From positions 5,952,001 to 6,016,000 of the forward strand of contig NZ_CP020809.1 of NCBI RefSeq assembly GCF_002157835.1: a stretch of 64,000 bases of DNA, given 5' to 3'. The stretch is from Mycobacterium dioxanotrophicus (lineage in GTDB: Bacteria; Actinomycetota; Actinomycetes; Mycobacteriales; Mycobacteriaceae). The notes beneath the pieces were generated by a model. It saw nothing but the letters and a program-made list of their open reading frames with translations. It made no database searches and was not told the origin of the DNA. The translations under genes and the position numbers were made by a program. This document shows positions 54,828 through 63,490 of the stretch, piece by piece (position 1 is the stretch's first letter; the number at the start of each line of letters is the position of its first letter).

Positions 54828-55832
54828 ATGACAGACTTTGACGGGGCAACAGGCGTAGTCGCGGTCGGCGCTTCGGCCGGCGGCGTGGAGGCGTTGACCC
54901 GGTTGGCTGCTGGTCTCACACCGGATCTGCCGTATGCGGTTCTGGTGGTGTTGCACATGCCTGCCGATGTGCCCAGCGTGCTCGCCAGGATTCTCAATCG
55001 AGCTGGACCACTACCGGCGAATACGGCGTTGACAGGTGCGCCACTAGTATCCGGAAACATCTACGTCGCGGCGCCAGACCGCCACTTGCTGGTCCACGAC
55101 CATCAGGCATTGTTGACCGAAGGACCGACCGAGAATGGTCACCGCCCGGCCATCAACGCGTTGTTCAGGTCGGCCGCACTCACATATGGTCCGCGCACGA
55201 TCGGCGTGTTGCTCTCGGGCGTACTCGACGACGGTGTGCTCGGTTCGGCGGCCATCAGATCCAGGGGCGGCACGACCATCGCGCAAACGCCGGCCGACGC
55301 GCTGTTCCCGTCGATGCCGCTGAACGCGGTCGAGGCCGGGGTGATCGACCACCAGGCCGACGCCGCCGACATGGGTGGGCTCATCAAACAGCTCACCGAG
55401 CGGGCTATCAAGGAACGACAGATGGAACCTGACAACTCCATGGAGCTCGAGAACAGAATCGCCATGTCAAAGCCATTTTCGACCGACTTCGACGCCGAGG
55501 CGCTCGGTCCCCCATCGGGTTATATCTGCCCGGATTGCAACGGCTCACTCGCCGCAGTGGGCAAGGGCAGTTACCGGTGCCGGGTCGGCCATGCCTGGAC
55601 AGCCGAAGCCCTGTTGCGGGCACGCGATCAGGAAATGGAGAGCGCACTATGGATTGCGCTGCGCAGCCTGCAGGAAAAGGCCAAGCTCTCGCGTCACCTC
55701 GCAGACCAAACGGGGCCCGGCCAGATGGCCGAGCGGTACTACAAGATCGCCGACGAGGCCGACCACGCGGTGTCTGTGCTCAGTGAACGGCTGTCGGCAA
55801 CGACCCGGCAATCGGAGGGCCACGGTGGCTAG
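54828..55832 (+). CDS. Stand-alone CheB-type protein-glutamate methylesterase
   Basis: A 334-residue protein with a CheB catalytic domain (about 8-190) and no receiver domain. The triad fits Ser16 in GASAGG, His in VLHMPAD and Asp in LLSGVLDDGVLG. A C-terminal zinc-ribbon-like pair (CPDC...YRCRVGHAW, near 228-250) and helix follow. Without REC it cannot be turned on in the usual way. It overlaps the STAS-HATPase gene by 8 bases, and a CheR fusion is encoded just beyond. Chemotaxis receptors are absent, so methyl esters elsewhere may be the target. Confidence 0.85.
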   Translation: MTDFDGATGVVAVGASAGGVEALTRLAAGLTPDLPYAVLVVLHMPADVPSVLARILNRAGPLPANTALTGAPLVSGNIYVAAPDRHLLVHDHQALLTEGPTENGHRPAINALFRSAALTYGPRTIGVLLSGVLDDGVLGSAAIRSRGGTTIAQTPADALFPSMPLNAVEAGVIDHQADAADMGGLIKQLTERAIKERQMEPDNSMELENRIAMSKPFSTDFDAEALGPPSGYICPDCNGSLAAVGKGSYRCRVGHAWTAEALLRARDQEMESALWIALRSLQEKAKLSRHLADQTGPGQMAERYYKIADEADHAVSVLSERLSATTRQSEGHGG

Positions 55833-56586
55833 CGCACAGAGCCCGCTTGCCGTGTCGACCCGGGTGTGGGGCAACAACCAGGTGCTGAGCGTCGGCGGCG
55901 TCCTCGACCGTAGCACCTACCGTGACCTGCGCGACTTGGTCATCAAGACGGCGCTGGATGAGCCTCGAGCAGTCATCATCGATGTCACCGATCTCCAGGT
56001 TTCGGCTGAGTCGGCATGGTGTGTGTTCACGAGCGCACGCTGGCATGTCAGTGTCTGGCCAGACGTCCCACTGATTTTGGTCTGCCGCCACGCCGGCGGC
56101 CGCGAGGCGATCAGGCGGAATGGCATCACCCGCTACGTCCCCCTGTACGCGACGATCGACTCTGCGCACAGGGCTGTCCGCACAGAAGACCTCGAGCCGC
56201 CACGCCGGCGAGCTCGCGCCCAACTGCCCGCCGTGCATTCGAGTCTGCGCCGCGCGCGCCAACTGGCCGCCGAATGGTTGACGAACTGGTCACAAGCAGA
56301 GATCGTTCCGGTCGCCGCCATCGTGGTCGATGTGCTGGTCGAGAACGTCCTGGAGCACACCCTCAGTGCGCCGCAATTGATCGTCGAGAGCCGGGGTGAC
56401 GCCGTCACCGTCGCGGTGTCCGACGACAGCCGGGCACCCGCGGTCCGACATGAAGATCCACACCGGGGCGGTGACACGGTGTCCGGACTTGCCGTGGTCG
56501 CCGCGCTCGCCCGCGCATGGGGAAGCACACCGACATCGACCGGAAAGACGGTGTGGGCGGTCATCGGTCCAGAGAATTCGCTGTAG
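55825..56586 (+). CDS. STAS domain fused to HATPase (anti-anti-sigma/anti-sigma type)
   Basis: A 253-residue protein. The N-terminal STAS domain (about 10-115) has RAVIIDVTDLQVSAESAW, where Ser at the phospho-site position is surrounded by the usual Asp and hydrophobic residues. The C-terminal GHKL kinase domain (about 140-250) has VDVLVENVLEHTLS (N box) and DDSRAPAV...GGDTVSGLAVVAALARAWG. Such fusions combine SpoIIAA-like and SpoIIAB-like functions. GTG 55825 overlaps the CheB stop. It may pass the signal to a sigma factor outside the window. Confidence 0.8.
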   Translation: MASAQSPLAVSTRVWGNNQVLSVGGVLDRSTYRDLRDLVIKTALDEPRAVIIDVTDLQVSAESAWCVFTSARWHVSVWPDVPLILVCRHAGGREAIRRNGITRYVPLYATIDSAHRAVRTEDLEPPRRRARAQLPAVHSSLRRARQLAAEWLTNWSQAEIVPVAAIVVDVLVENVLEHTLSAPQLIVESRGDAVTVAVSDDSRAPAVRHEDPHRGGDTVSGLAVVAALARAWGSTPTSTGKTVWAVIGPENSL

Positions 56587-56635
56587 CCCCCGGGTAATGT
56601 TCAGCACAACCTTGCAGGCGGTTGAACGGGGCAAG

Positions 56636-58474
56636 ATGGAACCGACAGACGAATCCTTCGAAGCGCTGCTGCGCTACATGCGCGACTCCCGCGGATTCGA
56701 CTTCACCGGTTACAAGCGCACCTCACTGGTCAGGCGGGTCCGGCACCGTATGGACCATGCCGGCTACGACACCTTCGACCAATACCTCGACGTGCTGCAG
56801 GCCAGCTCCGAAGAGTTCTCGGCGCTGTTCAACACCATCCTGATCAACGTCACGTCGTTCTTCCGGGATCCGGACGCATGGGAGTTCGTGCGCACCGACG
56901 TCATCCCCCGGATGCTCGCCGAACGGGGCCCCGACGATCCGATCCGGGTGTGGAGCGCGGGCTGCGCCTCCGGCCAGGAGGCCTACACACTGGCCATCCT
57001 GCTGGCAGAGGCCCTAGGGCCGGACGCATTCCGGCAGCGGGTCAAGATCTACGCCACCGACATCGACGAGGAGGCCCTCACCGAGGCCCGCGCGGCGTCC
57101 TACGACGAGAAGGCGATCGAGTCGGTTCCGTCTGTGCTCTTGGCGCGCTACTTCGAACAGGTCAACGGCCGCTACGTCTTTCACAAGGACCTGCGTCGCG
57201 CAGTCATCTTCGGCCGCAACGATTTGGTCAAAGACGCGCCGATCTCGCGCGTCGACCTGCTGGTGTGCCGCAACACCCTGATGTACCTCAACGCGGAGAC
57301 GCAACGAAACGTGTTGGGCCGCCTGCACTTTGCCTTGGGCGCGCAAGGCACACTCTTCCTCGGCCACGCCGAGATGCTGCTCAGTCACGCCGACCGGTTC
57401 ACGCCGCTGAACCTCAAACACCGGGTGTTCCGCAAGGCGGCAGGTTCTCACACCGGGTTCGAACGTTACGACCCCGCGGCATCGATGTACGACCGCCACG
57501 GTGAACTGCCGGGCTTGACCACAGTGCGGGAGCTGGCTTTCCGGGCCAGCCCGGTCGCCCAGATCGTCGTGACCGGCGAAGACACCGTCGCCATGATCAA
57601 TCAGCAGGCCGAGGCGATCTTCGGTCTGTCAGCCCGCGACATCGGCCGGCTCCTGCGGGATCTCGAGGTGTCCTACCGTCCGGTCGAGCTCCGCGCCTAT
57701 ATCGAGCAGGCGAAGGTCGAACGTCGCTCCGCGCGGATCCAAGACGTGAAGTGGCAACGTCCCGGCGCGGAGACCGTGTGGTTCGAGATCCATGTCAATC
57801 CGTTGGTCGACGCCGACAACGGCCTGTTGGGTGTGTCGATCGTGTTCTTCGACGTCACCGCGACTCGAGCGCTCGTAGACAAAGTGGTGCAGACCAACCG
57901 CCAACTGGAGGCGGCCTACGAGGAACTGCAGTCCACCAACGAAGAACTCGAAACCACCAACGAGGAACTGCAGTCGACTGTGGAAGAGTTGGAGACCACC
58001 AACGAGGAACTGCAGTCCACCAACGAAGAACTCGAGACGATGAACGAGGAGTTGCAGTCCACCAACGACGAACTGCACACCATCAACGACACGTTGCGGG
58101 AACGGAGCATCGAGCTCGACGACGCCCGGACATTCCTGGATTCCCTGGTCAATTCGATCCATCTCGGCATGGTGGTGGTCGACCGGGAGATGCGGGTGGT
58201 GGTGTGGAATCGGCACTGCGAGGACCTGTGGGGGCTGCGAGCCGATGAGACGACCGGCACGGTCCTGACGTCGTTGGACATGGGATTACCGCTCGAGCCT
58301 GTGCGCCCACTGATCGGGAATGCCTTCGTCGACACCGGCCAGACCGGAGAGGTGGTGCTCGATGCAGTTAATCGGCGCGGCCGTCACACCCGAGTCAGAG
58401 TGAGCTGCACGGCATTCCGCTCCGCCGACGGCGGTGTCAAAGGTGCGTTGCTATTGATGGAAGAATTGACCTAA
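56636..58474 (+). CDS. CheR-type methyltransferase fused to PAS domains through a long coiled coil
   Basis: A 612-residue protein (625 if ATG 56597 is used). Residues about 1-270 are CheR: helical N-domain (RGFDFTGYKRTSL), VWSAGCASGQEAYTLAI (SAM site), ATDIDEEAL and DLLVCRNTLMYL. A PAS domain (about 295-410) follows, then a coiled coil (about 420-497) of repeated EELQSTNEELET-type heptads, then a second PAS domain. This architecture is known in CheR-PAS fusion sensors. It would methylate Glu residues in a partner, with PAS input. Its stop shares CTAA with the convergent gene. Confidence 0.88.
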   Translation: MEPTDESFEALLRYMRDSRGFDFTGYKRTSLVRRVRHRMDHAGYDTFDQYLDVLQASSEEFSALFNTILINVTSFFRDPDAWEFVRTDVIPRMLAERGPDDPIRVWSAGCASGQEAYTLAILLAEALGPDAFRQRVKIYATDIDEEALTEARAASYDEKAIESVPSVLLARYFEQVNGRYVFHKDLRRAVIFGRNDLVKDAPISRVDLLVCRNTLMYLNAETQRNVLGRLHFALGAQGTLFLGHAEMLLSHADRFTPLNLKHRVFRKAAGSHTGFERYDPAASMYDRHGELPGLTTVRELAFRASPVAQIVVTGEDTVAMINQQAEAIFGLSARDIGRLLRDLEVSYRPVELRAYIEQAKVERRSARIQDVKWQRPGAETVWFEIHVNPLVDADNGLLGVSIVFFDVTATRALVDKVVQTNRQLEAAYEELQSTNEELETTNEELQSTVEELETTNEELQSTNEELETMNEELQSTNDELHTINDTLRERSIELDDARTFLDSLVNSIHLGMVVVDREMRVVVWNRHCEDLWGLRADETTGTVLTSLDMGLPLEPVRPLIGNAFVDTGQTGEVVLDAVNRRGRHTRVRVSCTAFRSADGGVKGALLLMEELT

Positions 58475-58860
58475 CGGACTTCAGCTGCGGCGGCAGCGCG
58501 AGCCGCTGCGGCTGCGGCCTCGTGCCATTCGGCGGCGTCACGGTGCGTCTGCGCGGCGTCTTGATGTTTCGCGCCGTCCCCGTTGCCCGCTGTCATGGCC
58601 GCCTGTTCGTGCGCTGCGGCCGCACGCCGGTGCGCCTCGCCGGCCTCGGCATGGCGTTGCGCGGCAGCCAGATGGGCGACCATGGCATTGCGCCGGGAGT
58701 CCTCAGCGCACCGTTGGGCGTATGCGACGTCCCGCGCCGACGGAGCGATGCCGCGCGCCAGCTCAGAGCGTCGCTGCTGCAGCTCGACGACGCGTTGCCG
58801 CGCTGCGTTGGCGCGCTCGCGGGGCGTGGATCGCTCAGTCCTCTCAGTCGTCGACGACAT
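58471..58860 (-). CDS. Ala-rich helical protein, unknown function
   Basis: A 129-residue protein that is almost wholly helical, rich in Ala, Arg, Glu, Gln and His (AAQRHAEAGEAHRRAAAAHEQAAM). Such composition suggests coiled coil or oligomer. No recognised domain. Its start overlaps the end of the ANTAR gene by 17 bases, so it is co-transcribed with that gene, and its stop overlaps the CheR gene stop (CTAA). Confidence 0.55.
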   Translation of the reverse strand: MSSTTERTERSTPRERANAARQRVVELQQRRSELARGIAPSARDVAYAQRCAEDSRRNAMVAHLAAAQRHAEAGEAHRRAAAAHEQAAMTAGNGDGAKHQDAAQTHRDAAEWHEAAAAAARAAAAAEVR

Positions 58861-59557
58861 CGGAGATGCGCTCCGCATGCACGATTTCGTGCGCGATGTC
58901 GACAAGAGGCGTGTTGGAGTTCTGCGACAACCGCTTGAGGACTTCGAAGGCCTGGACGGCGTCGATCTTGAAGCGTTCCATCAGCATGCCTTTGGCCTGG
59001 CCGATGAGGTCGCGGGTGGCCAGCGCACTGCGGAACTGTTCGTCACGGCGCAGCAGATTCCACGCCAGCGCGGCGTGGGTGGCGACGATCAGACCGGCCT
59101 CCACCGCGTCGGCGTCGAACGCGTACTTACGCTCGGCATAGAAGTTCAAGGCGCCCATCGTCTGGTGGTCGGCATAGAGCTGAAAGGCCATGATCGAGCG
59201 GATCGGGGTTTCGTCGCAGGTGTCCCGGCAGTAGGCGGGCCAGCGCTGTTCGGTCTCGATGTCATCGATCTTGGTGATGTGCTGTTCCCACGCCGCGGTG
59301 AGGCACGGGCCCTCGCCGGACCGTTGCTGGAACTTGTCGAGGAGAGCCGGGTACTCGCTGGTAGCGGCTGCGGTGTGCAGTTTGCCATCACGAGACGCGA
59401 TGGTGATGCCGGCGTGCTGAGCGGCGTCGATGTAGTTGACGCCGCTCTCGGAGAGTTCGCTCAGCACCGCGTCGACATCGGAATGCGACGACTCTTGAAT
59501 ATCGCGGATCATGTCGCTGATCTGCAGTGCGATGATCGCGTGCGGGGTGTCTGCCAT
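58844..59557 (-). CDS. GAF-ANTAR transcription antitermination regulator
   Basis: A 237-residue protein. Residues about 20-160 form a GAF sensor (GITIASRDGKLHTAAATSEYP; GEGPCLTAAWEQ; AFQLYADHQTMGALNFYA). The C-terminal ANTAR domain (about 175-230; RDLIGQAKGMLMERFKIDAVQAFEVLKRLSQ) binds paired RNA hairpins and prevents termination. ATG 59557 is preferred: GGGAG lies 8 bases upstream. It encodes RNA-level output beside a CheB/STAS/CheR cluster. No obvious ANTAR hairpin pair was found in the window. Confidence 0.88.
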   Translation of the reverse strand: MADTPHAIIALQISDMIRDIQESSHSDVDAVLSELSESGVNYIDAAQHAGITIASRDGKLHTAAATSEYPALLDKFQQRSGEGPCLTAAWEQHITKIDDIETEQRWPAYCRDTCDETPIRSIMAFQLYADHQTMGALNFYAERKYAFDADAVEAGLIVATHAALAWNLLRRDEQFRSALATRDLIGQAKGMLMERFKIDAVQAFEVLKRLSQNSNTPLVDIAHEIVHAERISDVVDD

Positions 59558-59654
59558 CGAACTCACTCCCATCCCCTCGGGCGACGGGCACGTCGCGAGA
59601 GGCAGTTGAGCCAATCGTAACGCTGAACGTTCGCTGATCGACCGACCCAAGTTC

Positions 59655-59668
59655 TAGAACACGTTCTA
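59655..59668. promoter_or_regulatory. KstR-type operator (site 2)
   Basis: TAGAACACGTTCTA, identical to site 1 (17344-17357). It fits TnnAACnnGTTnnA and lies 11 bases before the oxidoreductase ATG. It overlaps a putative -10. Confidence 0.82.
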
Positions 59669-59672
59669 GTGT
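59667..59672 (+). promoter_or_regulatory. Putative -10 element, leaderless oxidoreductase gene
   Basis: TAGTGT ends 7 bases before the ATG at 59680 and overlaps the KstR box by two bases, so repression by occlusion is expected. Confidence 0.45.
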
Positions 59673-59679
59673 GTAGGGC

Positions 59680-60543
59680 ATGCGGTTCACCTATGCCGAA
59701 GCCATGACCGATCCCACCTACTACATCCCGTTGGCCAAGGCAGCCGAGGCGGCCGGGTACCACGCCATGACGATTCCGGACAGCATCGCCTACCCATTCG
59801 AGTCGGATTCGAAGTATCCCTACACGCCCGACGGCAATCGCGAGTTTCTCGACGGCAAGTCCTTCATCGAGGCGTTCGTGCTGGCCTCGGCGCTGTGCGC
59901 GGTGACCACCACGCTGAAGTTCAACTTTTTCGTGCTCAAGCTGCCCATCCGCCCACCCGCCTTGGTGGCCAAGCAGGTCGGGTCGCTCAACGCGATGTTC
60001 GACAACCGACTCGGACTCGGTGTGGGTACCAGCCCGTGGCCCGAGGACTACGAGCTGATGGGCGTGCCGTTCGCCAAGCGAGGCAAGCGCATGGACGAAT
60101 GCATCGACATCATCCGCGGGCTCACCACCGGTGAGTACTTCGAGTACCACGGCGAGTTCTACGACATTCCCAAAACCAAGATGACACCGGCGCCGTCAAA
60201 GCCGGTGCAGATCCTGGTCGGCGGGCATGCCGACGCCGCGCTACGGCGGGCGGCCCGGTGCGACGGCTGGATGCACGGTGGCGGCACCGACGACCTCGAC
60301 GTACTGATCAAGCGACTCAATAGGATTCGCGAGGAGGAAGGACGCACGGGTCCGTTTGAGATTCACGTCATCTCGGCCGACGCGTTCACCCTCGACGGCG
60401 TCAAACGCCTCGAAGACAAGGGGGTGACCGACGTGATCGTCGGATTCCGGCTGCCCTACATCAAGGGTGAGGACACCGAACCGCTGGACCGCAAGATCCG
60501 GCACCTGGAGAAATTCGCCGAGCACGTCATCGCCAAGGTGTAG
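59680..60543 (+). CDS. Luciferase-like, probably F420-dependent oxidoreductase (Rv0940c-like)
   Basis: A 287-residue TIM-barrel LLM protein. MRFTYAEAMTDPTYYIPLA, TTTLKFNFFVLKLPIRPPALVA, NRLGLGVGTSPWPEDYELMG and VQILVGGHADAALRRAARCDGW are characteristic. It matches the Rv0940c type. A KstR box identical to that before the Rv0953c-like gene at 17367 suggests both act in sterol or lipid degradation. Reaction unknown. Confidence 0.85.
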   Translation: MRFTYAEAMTDPTYYIPLAKAAEAAGYHAMTIPDSIAYPFESDSKYPYTPDGNREFLDGKSFIEAFVLASALCAVTTTLKFNFFVLKLPIRPPALVAKQVGSLNAMFDNRLGLGVGTSPWPEDYELMGVPFAKRGKRMDECIDIIRGLTTGEYFEYHGEFYDIPKTKMTPAPSKPVQILVGGHADAALRRAARCDGWMHGGGTDDLDVLIKRLNRIREEEGRTGPFEIHVISADAFTLDGVKRLEDKGVTDVIVGFRLPYIKGEDTEPLDRKIRHLEKFAEHVIAKV

Positions 60544-60549
60544 CGACGG

Positions 60550-61683
60550 CTACAGCGCGTCGATGGCCTGCGGGCTGAGCACCTCATCGAGGGCCATCGC
60601 GGCGCATCCGATCACCCCGGAGCGATCCCCATAGGTGGACGGTGCCACCTGCAGCACCCGGGTGGCCAGCGCGGTCGCGTTGCCGTACAACGTTTCCCGC
60701 AGCCCCGCGACGAAGATCTCGTAGGCGCCCGCCATGTCGCCCGCGACGACGAGCACCGCGGGGTTGAGCAGATTGACCGCCGCGGCGATCACTTCGCCGA
60801 TGTGGCGGCCGCTGTCACGGATCATCCGGCGCGCATCGGCGTCGCCCTCGTGCGCGATCCGCACCAGGTCTCGCACATGGTTGACGCCGCCGCGCCCCAA
60901 CTCGGCCACCAGCGCCCAGCCGCCGGCGATCGCCTCCAGGCATCCGCTGTCGCCGCAGCGGCACGGCAATCCGGCGGCCGCGGGAGTCTTGTTGTGCCCC
61001 AACTCCCCTGCCGCCTGCACGGCACCGCGCTGCAGCACACCACCGGTGATGATGCCCGCCCCGATACCGGTCGACACCTTGAGCACGAGCAGATCGTCGA
61101 TGGCCCGGCGTTCGCCGCTGCGTTCGGCCAGGGCGATGACGTTGACATCGTTGTCGACGACGACGGGCGCGTCGGTCAACTCCCGCAGATAGGGCCGCAA
61201 CTCGACGCCGTCCCAGCCGGGCAGAATCGGGGAGTCCAAGCTGGCGCCGCGCACCCGGTCGACGGTGCCGGGCAGGCTCACACCGACGCCGTAGACCCGG
61301 GCCCCCGCCCGCGCGTCCAACAGCGCGTCAAGGCGCTTGACCACGTCGGGCATCAGATCTCCGGGACCGAGGTCGGGTTGCTGATCGATGTCGGCGAGGT
61401 CGAGGACATCGCCGGCGAGATTGCACACTGCCACCCGGGTCCGGCTCCGGCCGATGGCCGCCGACAGCACCACGCCGGTGTCGGCATTGAACGAGAGCAG
61501 TGCCGCGGGGCGACCGCCGGTGGACGGCGCCTGTTCGGTCTCGACCACCAGACCGCGCTCGGTGAGCGCGGCCACCCGGGAGGCCACGGCGGTGCGGGAC
61601 AGTCCTGTCAGGTGGCCGATCTCGGCGCGGGTGACGTCACGGCGGTCGCGGATGAGAGCGAGCACCTCACCGACGGTCGACAT
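60550..61683 (-). CDS. ROK-family transcriptional regulator
   Basis: A 377-residue protein. An N-terminal winged helix (TRAEIGHLTGLSRTAVASRVAAL, about 18-45) precedes a ROK sugar-kinase fold. The zinc motif is intact (ELGHNK and CRCGDSGCLE), and DNDVNVIAL supplies the usual Asp, but the N-terminal phosphate loop (DxGxT in kinases) reads AIGRSRTRV. It is therefore more likely a sugar-responsive regulator than a kinase. ATG 61683. Divergent from an MFS transporter gene, a likely target. Confidence 0.82.
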   Translation of the reverse strand: MSTVGEVLALIRDRRDVTRAEIGHLTGLSRTAVASRVAALTERGLVVETEQAPSTGGRPAALLSFNADTGVVLSAAIGRSRTRVAVCNLAGDVLDLADIDQQPDLGPGDLMPDVVKRLDALLDARAGARVYGVGVSLPGTVDRVRGASLDSPILPGWDGVELRPYLRELTDAPVVVDNDVNVIALAERSGERRAIDDLLVLKVSTGIGAGIITGGVLQRGAVQAAGELGHNKTPAAAGLPCRCGDSGCLEAIAGGWALVAELGRGGVNHVRDLVRIAHEGDADARRMIRDSGRHIGEVIAAAVNLLNPAVLVVAGDMAGAYEIFVAGLRETLYGNATALATRVLQVAPSTYGDRSGVIGCAAMALDEVLSPQAIDAL

Positions 61684-61832
61684 AATCCGAGCGTAACTTC
61701 GCTCACTTTGGCACGCAAAATACAAAAGTAAGTTGATGGAACATCAGAAGTCCGGATAGCGTTGCAGACGCCGTTCTCGCCAATGCCGTCCGAGAGCTCC
61801 CATATCCCGCCCTACCGGAGAGCCGTATACGC

Positions 61833-63059
61833 ATGACGACGACTTCCCCCAACCGCCCGGCAGGACCCGTCTCCGTGGTCGCGCCCGATCCCACCGTGCG
61901 CTGGCTCGCCGTGGTCGCGCTGGCGCTCGGCGGCTTCGGCATCGGTACCACCGAATTCGTGGCCATGGGTCTGCTGCCCGACATCGCATCGAGCTTCGGC
62001 ATCAGCGAACCCACCGCAGGCCACGTCATCTCGGCCTATGCACTGGGCGTCGTGGTGGGCGCACCGGTCATCGCAGCCGTCACCGCGCGGCTGCCGCGCA
62101 AGGCGCTACTGCTGGGCCTGATCACGGTGTTCACGCTGGGCAACCTCGCCAGCATGGTGGCGCCCTCGTACCCGACGCTGGTCGCGGCCCGCTTCGTCGC
62201 AGGCCTGCCGCACGGCGCGTTCTTCGGGATCGCCGCGCTGGCCGCCGCCCACTTGATGGGCCCGCAGAACCGGGCCAAGGCCGTCGCGCACGTGCTCTCC
62301 GGCCTGACCATCGCGACGGTGCTCGGTGTGCCGATCGCCTCGTGGCTCGGGCAGGCGTTGGGCTGGCGCAGCGCATTCGGCCTGGTGGTCGCAATCGGCG
62401 TGATCACCCTTACCGCGCTGTGGTTCTGGCTGCCCGATCACCTACGCAACATGCACGCCACCAGCCCGTTGACGGAACTCGGTGCGTTGCGCCGTCCTCA
62501 GGTCTGGCTGGCTGTGTTGGTCGGCATGATCGGCTTCGGCGGCATGTTCGCCGTCTACACCTACATCAGCACCACGATGACCGACGTCGCCGGGCTGTCC
62601 CGGGCGCTGGTTCCGGTTGCGCTCATGGTGTTCGGCCTCGGCATGGTGGTCGGCAACCTGGTCGGCGGCCGGCTGGCCGACCTGTCGGTGATCCGCGCGC
62701 TCTACCTGTCCCTCGGCACGCTGGGGATCCTGCTCGCGGTCTTCGTCGCGGCCGCCCACAATCCGTGGACCGCGTTGCTGGTGTTGTTCGGCGTGGGTGC
62801 CGCGGGGTCCGCGGTGGGGCCCGCGTTGCAGACGCGGCTGATGGACGTGGCGCACGACGCGCAGACGCTGGCCGCCGCGCTCAACCACTCCGCACTGAAC
62901 ATCGGCAATGCGACGGGCGCCTGGGTGGGCGGCCTGGTCATCGCGGCGGGCTACGGCTACACAGCGCCCGCTGCTGCAGGTGCGCTGCTCGCGGTCGGCG
63001 GTCTACTGGTGCTCACGGTGTCGGTGGCGTCAGAACGACAGCCCGCCATCCGGGAATGA
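61833..63059 (+). CDS. MFS transporter, DHA1/AraJ-like
   Basis: A 408-residue, 12-span exporter-type protein. GIGTTEFVAMGLLPDIA, SAYALGVVVGAPVIAAVTARLPRK (motif A region) and GLPHGAFFGIAALAAA are typical of the AraJ/SetB/CmlA branch of DHA1 transporters that release sugars or drugs. It is divergent from the ROK regulator gene and could be regulated by it. The 3' end overlaps the DUF5709 gene by 30 bases. Confidence 0.82.
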   Translation: MTTTSPNRPAGPVSVVAPDPTVRWLAVVALALGGFGIGTTEFVAMGLLPDIASSFGISEPTAGHVISAYALGVVVGAPVIAAVTARLPRKALLLGLITVFTLGNLASMVAPSYPTLVAARFVAGLPHGAFFGIAALAAAHLMGPQNRAKAVAHVLSGLTIATVLGVPIASWLGQALGWRSAFGLVVAIGVITLTALWFWLPDHLRNMHATSPLTELGALRRPQVWLAVLVGMIGFGGMFAVYTYISTTMTDVAGLSRALVPVALMVFGLGMVVGNLVGGRLADLSVIRALYLSLGTLGILLAVFVAAAHNPWTALLVLFGVGAAGSAVGPALQTRLMDVAHDAQTLAAALNHSALNIGNATGAWVGGLVIAAGYGYTAPAAAGALLAVGGLLVLTVSVASERQPAIRE

Positions 63060-63449
63060 TTCGGGGATGATGTGGACCGCGGCCTCTTCAGCAGAGGCCG
63101 CGCCCCCGTCGATGCCGACCTCATACCCGAGCAGTTCGTCCTCGTCGTCTTCGCCGAATCCCGCATTGGGCGCCACCAGTCGGCCCGAACGGCGGTCTCC
63201 GACCTCGTCCTCGCCGGCCTGTTCGTCGGGATAGTCGGGATCGTCGAGCTGCATCGCCGGATCGGGCTCCTCCTCGGCGAGCAGCTCATCGAGGGTCTCG
63301 TGGTCGCGCGGTTCCCGCCAGCGATCCGGAGGCGTGTAGCCCTCGTCGAGCAGATCGTCGACGCCTCGGTCGATGAGGGCGTCCTCCTGAGTCAACTGGT
63401 CGTCGTCATCGACGCTGTATTCATCAGCGGCGTTGTCACGGTTGCTCAT
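63030..63449 (-). CDS. DUF5709 protein
   Basis: A 139-residue acidic soluble protein. VDDLLDEGYTPPDRWRE near residue 30, TLDELLAEEEPDP and GIDGGAASAEEAAVHII near the C-terminus are the conserved blocks of this actinobacterial family. Function unknown; the acid content suggests an intrinsically flexible binding protein. ATG 63449 is preferred over a TTG at 63455. Confidence 0.8.
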   Translation of the reverse strand: MSNRDNAADEYSVDDDDQLTQEDALIDRGVDDLLDEGYTPPDRWREPRDHETLDELLAEEEPDPAMQLDDPDYPDEQAGEDEVGDRRSGRLVAPNAGFGEDDEDELLGYEVGIDGGAASAEEAAVHIIPESFPDGGLSF

Positions 63450-63490
63450 GTTCAAACGATGTCACAATTCGCGTGTGCCCGCCGTGGGCG

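Noticed and set aside
54828..58474. A flagellar or pilus chemotaxis operon
   Set aside because: No CheA, CheW, CheY, receptor or motility gene is present; CheB lacks a receiver domain.
61684..61832. An operator between the ROK regulator and MFS genes
   Set aside because: The gap holds CACTTTG- and CAAAAGT-like stretches, but I could not find an inverted repeat with consistent arms, so no site is called.
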